This document shows, piece after piece, positions 5,609-8,037 of a DNA stretch of 8,037 nt. The position numbers were made by a program, and so were the translations under genes. The first letter of the stretch is position 1. The number at the start of each line of letters is the position of its first letter. The stretch is taken from contig DFBW01000043.1 in the NCBI GenBank assembly GCA_002366775.1, positions 1-8,037 on the forward strand, written 5' to 3'. The notes under the pieces were generated by a model, which saw only the letters and a program-made list of their open reading frames with translations, did no database searches and was not told the DNA's origin. Origin of the DNA: Roseovarius sp. UBA3070. Its GTDB lineage: Bacteria > Pseudomonadota > Alphaproteobacteria > Rhodobacterales > Rhodobacteraceae.

Positions 5609-6631
5609 CTAGACGTCAGAATTGCTCCGCTCTTTTGATAGATACTTCGAGAGTTTCATGGCCAACAGAATTGGCGAAAAAATGACTCTGCCGACTGTGA
5701 CTAAGATGGGATGGGCGTTGCGGAACATGAGCCGCTGATAATTATCAGCCTCGCGCTCTTGTTCTTTTACCTGCCCGCCTTCGCTATGTTGAAAATAATG
5801 ATGCCCAACTTCATGGTAGAACGTCAACTCAGCCCTCGTTTTTCGCCACCAACTCGCAAAACCAGATGATACTTCGTTCTGCCAAGTCAGGACAATTCCA
5901 TCATAGAAAAAGTTATACCTCCCAAGGTAATCCATTTCTGGATGAAACGCTATTATGTCCAAACGCGTGACTTTTGAAAAGGCTAGATCGCGGGTTTGAC
6001 TCCAACGCTGTAGGTAGCTGAAAACCAAGTCAGGCTGATCAATTTCGCGTGAGATATAGACGGGAACTTGACCATTGATTTTACCAAAAATCTGGTCGCC
6101 ACGACGCTTGGCCATCATTTCAATAGTATGTTTGTGCAGCGGGTGGAGTGGCTCAGCGCGCAGCCTTTGAATCTCTTTTTTGAACTCTTCCGAGTCTAAC
6201 TCATGTAAAAGGGCAAGAAGTACGCCGAGATAACTAGCACTTGGTCCATGAGGTTTGTTGCGCCACACATCAGAGCAAAGTTTTTCGCGAACGAGTGGGG
6301 TCGCTATATGTCGCTCATCTAGTAATTCGCGCCATGCCTGTCGCACGGTTTGAACATGGGCGGTAGAAATACCTCGCAGCAGTCGATTGAGCATTGCGTT
6401 TGATGGGTCTGACATGACGTAAAGACTACAAGTTGGGAATTCTGCCCACAAGCATTCAAGCGTCTTTCCAAGGTCGGTTTTGTCCGCATAGCAGACATCA
6501 TCGGTAGGGAGCCTCCTCCGGGGATATTTTGAGCAAGAAGATGGGAAGGGTAGGTCTGCCTTTTTCCGTTTGTTCTTCACGCTCTCAGCGCGCGCGACAC
6601 TGTTGTCTGAATACTTCACCGTTTTTTTCAT
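5609..6631 (-). CDS. putative zinc metallopeptidase (HExxH), ImmA/IrrE-like motifs, unknown role
   Basis: The 340-residue product is not one I recognise as a named protein. Its clearest feature is HEVGHH (273-278), an HExxH zinc site in a helix after a beta-like stretch (IIAFHPEMDYLGRYNFFYDGI, in 226-246). EREAD follows at 292-296, where E292 fits the third zinc ligand in the ExxA pattern of ImmA/IrrE-type peptidases. H273, E274 and H277 would complete the site. The N-terminus is lysine-rich with four cysteines (33, 47, 60, 68); the middle is helical and charged. Residues about 308-330 are hydrophobic and could anchor the protein to the membrane. No ribosome binding site is clear; an ATG at 6415 would give a 268-residue form starting MSDPSNAML. 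It is visibly lower in GC than its neighbours and lacks the adjacent HTH-repressor gene usual for ImmA, suggesting acquisition. The substrate is unknown. Confidence 0.7.
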   Translation of the reverse strand: MKKTVKYSDNSVARAESVKNKRKKADLPFPSSCSKYPRRRLPTDDVCYADKTDLGKTLECLWAEFPTCSLYVMSDPSNAMLNRLLRGISTAHVQTVRQAWRELLDERHIATPLVREKLCSDVWRNKPHGPSASYLGVLLALLHELDSEEFKKEIQRLRAEPLHPLHKHTIEMMAKRRGDQIFGKINGQVPVYISREIDQPDLVFSYLQRWSQTRDLAFSKVTRLDIIAFHPEMDYLGRYNFFYDGIVLTWQNEVSSGFASWWRKTRAELTFYHEVGHHYFQHSEGGQVKEQEREADNYQRLMFRNAHPILVTVGRVIFSPILLAMKLSKYLSKERSNSDV

Positions 6632-6701
6632 ACTTGGTCGCTAAAGCGGTAGATATGTCGTGAAATTGCCCGGACGATGCCCTCAAACAGGGAGATGGGT
6701 C

Positions 6702-7646
6702 ATGAAGATTGGGTTTATTGGGCTTGGCAATGTTGGCGGCAAATTGTCGGGCAGTCTTTTGCGTAATGGTGTGGATCTGATGGTCCATGATTTGAGCGAA
6801 GATCTGGTGGCAAAGGCCGTTGGCAACGGTGCCATGGCAGGTGGCAGTCCAGCGGCAATGATGCGTGATTGTGATGCGGTGATCACTTGTCTGCCCAGCC
6901 CCGCAGCCAGTGAGGCTGTGTTGCAAGAGATGTTGCCTGAGGTTGGCCCGGGCAAAATCTGGATGGAGATGTCCACCACGGATGAGGCCGAGGTCAAGCG
7001 CTTGGGCGGCGCTGTTATTGCCAAGGGTGGCGCAGCGGTAGATTGCCCTGTGTCTGGCGGGTGCCACCGGGCGGATACCGGGAACATATCTATTTATGCC
7101 GGCTGTGAGCGGCCCACGTTTGAGCGCATCCTGCCCCTGTTGACCATCATGGGGCGCCGCGTTTTGCACACGGGCGAGATCGGCAGCGCGTCGGTGTTGA
7201 AGGTGATGACCAATTACCTGGCCACCGGGCATTTGCTGATGTTGTGTGAGGCGTTGAGCACGATGAAAGCGGCGGGCATGGATATGGCCACAACCTATGA
7301 GGCGATCAAGATCAGCTCGGGGACGTCGTTTGTGCATGAAACCGAAAGTCAGCTGATCTTGTCGGGCTCTCGCTGTGTGGATTTCACCATGGATCTGGTG
7401 CTCAAGGATATTGGCCTGTTCCAGGAGATTGCCGAGCGCAATGATGTCCCATTGGAGATCTCGCCGATGTTGATTGACCTGATGCGCGATGGTCAGGCGC
7501 GTTATGGCGAGCGGGCGCAGTCAGATCGTATGATCGAGCGGCTGGAAGAGGCAACCGGGCTTGATATCACAGCGCCGGGGTTTCCCAGTGAGCTGGTTGA
7601 TGACGAAGCAGAGGAGCGCGGCGCCGAGGTGGTCCCGAAGATCTGA
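6702..7646 (+). CDS. NAD(P)-dependent oxidoreductase, 3-hydroxyisobutyrate dehydrogenase family
   Basis: The 314-residue product belongs to the beta-hydroxyacid dehydrogenase family, which oxidises 3-hydroxy acids such as 3-hydroxyisobutyrate, tartronate semialdehyde or threonate with NAD(P). Visible are the Rossmann motif GFIGLGNVGG (4-13), the cofactor-side TCLPSP (62-67), the substrate motif DCPVSGG (114-120), and the catalytic region GSASVLKVMTNYL (161-173) with lysine K167 and N171. A later LVLKDIGL segment (232-239) is usual in this family. The acidic tail (LVDDEAEERGAEV, 298-310) goes past the usual helical core. The ATG at 6702 follows GGGAG (6690-6694) at seven bases; a GTG at 6660 in frame would add 14 unlike residues. 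The substrate cannot be fixed, and no pathway partner is in the window. Confidence 0.92.
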   Translation: MKIGFIGLGNVGGKLSGSLLRNGVDLMVHDLSEDLVAKAVGNGAMAGGSPAAMMRDCDAVITCLPSPAASEAVLQEMLPEVGPGKIWMEMSTTDEAEVKRLGGAVIAKGGAAVDCPVSGGCHRADTGNISIYAGCERPTFERILPLLTIMGRRVLHTGEIGSASVLKVMTNYLATGHLLMLCEALSTMKAAGMDMATTYEAIKISSGTSFVHETESQLILSGSRCVDFTMDLVLKDIGLFQEIAERNDVPLEISPMLIDLMRDGQARYGERAQSDRMIERLEEATGLDITAPGFPSELVDDEAEERGAEVVPKI

Positions 7647-7695
7647 AGTTGCCCCCTGTACTTGCACCTCTGAAGTTGCGCCCCCTGAAGGTGCA
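7642..7695 (+). repeat. imperfect direct repeat and overlapping inverted repeat after the oxidoreductase gene
   Basis: TCTGAAGTTGCCCCCTG (7642-7658), which contains the oxidoreductase TGA stop, recurs as TCTGAAGTTGCGCCCCCTG (7669-7687) with a two-base insertion. TGCACCT (7663-7669) and AGGTGCA (7689-7695) are perfect seven-base inverted arms around the second copy, with a 19-base loop. It could be a tandem duplication, a regulator site for the next gene, or a stem at the transcript end; no T run follows. The rest of the 7647-7770 spacer shows no gene, and I see no promoter I would defend. Confidence 0.65.
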
Positions 7696-7770
7696 TTGTC
7701 GCAAACGTAATTGGCCCTCGTCCCCGGCGTGAATTCACGATAAGGCGCAAAAGCGAAGGAGAGCATACAC

Positions 7771-8037
7771 ATGTCTGATGAAGTTCTGGCGGAAATTCGT
7801 GCGTCTGCGCCACGTCGCGGTTTGGGCATCACGGTGCTTGGCGTGCTTGGTGTGATGCTGATCTATATTGCGTTTGTGGCCCCACCTGCTGGCTTTGGGG
7901 CGCAGCTGATGTTGATCGCATTAGGGCTGGGGTCTTTGTGGATGGCCTAGAAGATGCGCCGCACCACGTTGGTGAGCCTTGAGTTGACCATGCAAGAACT
8001 GCGCACCAGCGATGGTAGGGTTCTGGCGCAGGCTGAT
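7771..8037 (+). pseudogene. small two-helix membrane protein gene interrupted by an in-frame TAG (runs off the window)
   Basis: The ATG at 7771 follows a good ribosome binding site (AGGAG, nine or so bases upstream). The frame encodes MSDEVLAEIRASAPRRG, then two hydrophobic segments (about residues 18-37 and 41-58) joined by a short APPAG turn, and stops at TAG (7948-7950) after 59 residues ending LGSLWMA. The same frame then stays open for 29 codons to the window edge, reading KMRRTTLVSLELTMQELR and DGRVLAQAD, which looks like the soluble tail of the same protein. I recall hypothetical Rhodobacteraceae proteins of this style in which a charged tail follows the second helix directly; this is memory, not a search. 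A single base change from GAG, CAG or AAG would explain the TAG. Alternatives are a genuine 59-residue protein, a restart at the ATG at 7954, or a sequencing error. Confidence 0.6.

Noticed and set aside
5495..5638. 47-codon plus-strand frame in the spacer after the TetR gene
   Set aside because: There is no ribosome binding site or recognisable motif, and it overlaps the 3' end of the opposite metallopeptidase gene.
6660..6701. GTG start at 6660 for the oxidoreductase
   Set aside because: It adds 14 residues before the Rossmann fold, while the ATG at 6702 has a well-spaced GGGAG.
6585..7337. 250-codon minus-strand frame opposite the oxidoreductase
   Set aside because: Its histidine/glutamine/arginine-rich composition is that of a shadow frame, and the plus-strand gene has all family motifs.

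Overview
The window looks like chromosomal DNA of an alphaproteobacterium, most likely Rhodobacterales (Roseobacter-type Rhodobacteraceae). This rests on GC-rich coding sequence, the gene order hom-glpX-recJ, and the protein styles of RecJ, GlpX and a small lipoprotein. The taxonomy is inferred from recognition, not from a search.

Left part, minus strand (1-4662). A tRNA-Glu(TTC) gene lies at 1-75. Reading leftwards, the coding genes are a small lipoprotein (4369-4662), hom (homoserine dehydrogenase, 2985-4271), glpX (class II fructose-1,6-bisphosphatase, 1947-2912) and recJ (single-strand DNA exonuclease, 202-1950). All run in one direction. glpX and recJ appear translationally coupled through a GTGA overlap, and hom and glpX are 72 bases apart. 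The likely unit is hom-glpX-recJ, with a candidate promoter just upstream of hom. It would put aspartate-family amino-acid synthesis, gluconeogenesis and DNA repair in one transcript.

Middle (4663-5356). A TetR-family repressor gene is divergent from the lipoprotein gene. The 106-base region between them holds two inverted repeats; the one nearest the TetR start is a strong candidate for its own operator.

Accessory part (5357-6660). After the TetR gene comes about 250 bases with no convincing gene. Then a lower-GC minus-strand gene (5609-6631) encodes a protein of about 340 residues with an HExxH zinc-protease motif, a downstream EREAD motif and a hydrophobic C-terminus. It resembles ImmA/IrrE-type metallopeptidases only in these motifs and lacks an adjacent repressor gene. 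It looks like acquired DNA between core genes and is the least explained item here.

Right part, plus strand (6702-8037). A 3-hydroxyisobutyrate-dehydrogenase-family oxidoreductase (6702-7646) is followed by a repeat-bearing spacer. Last is the start of a small two-helix membrane protein gene (7771 to window end). Its reading frame is broken by a TAG after 59 codons and then continues open to the window edge. I found no CRISPR array, intact insertion sequence, rRNA gene or clear multi-gene defence system.
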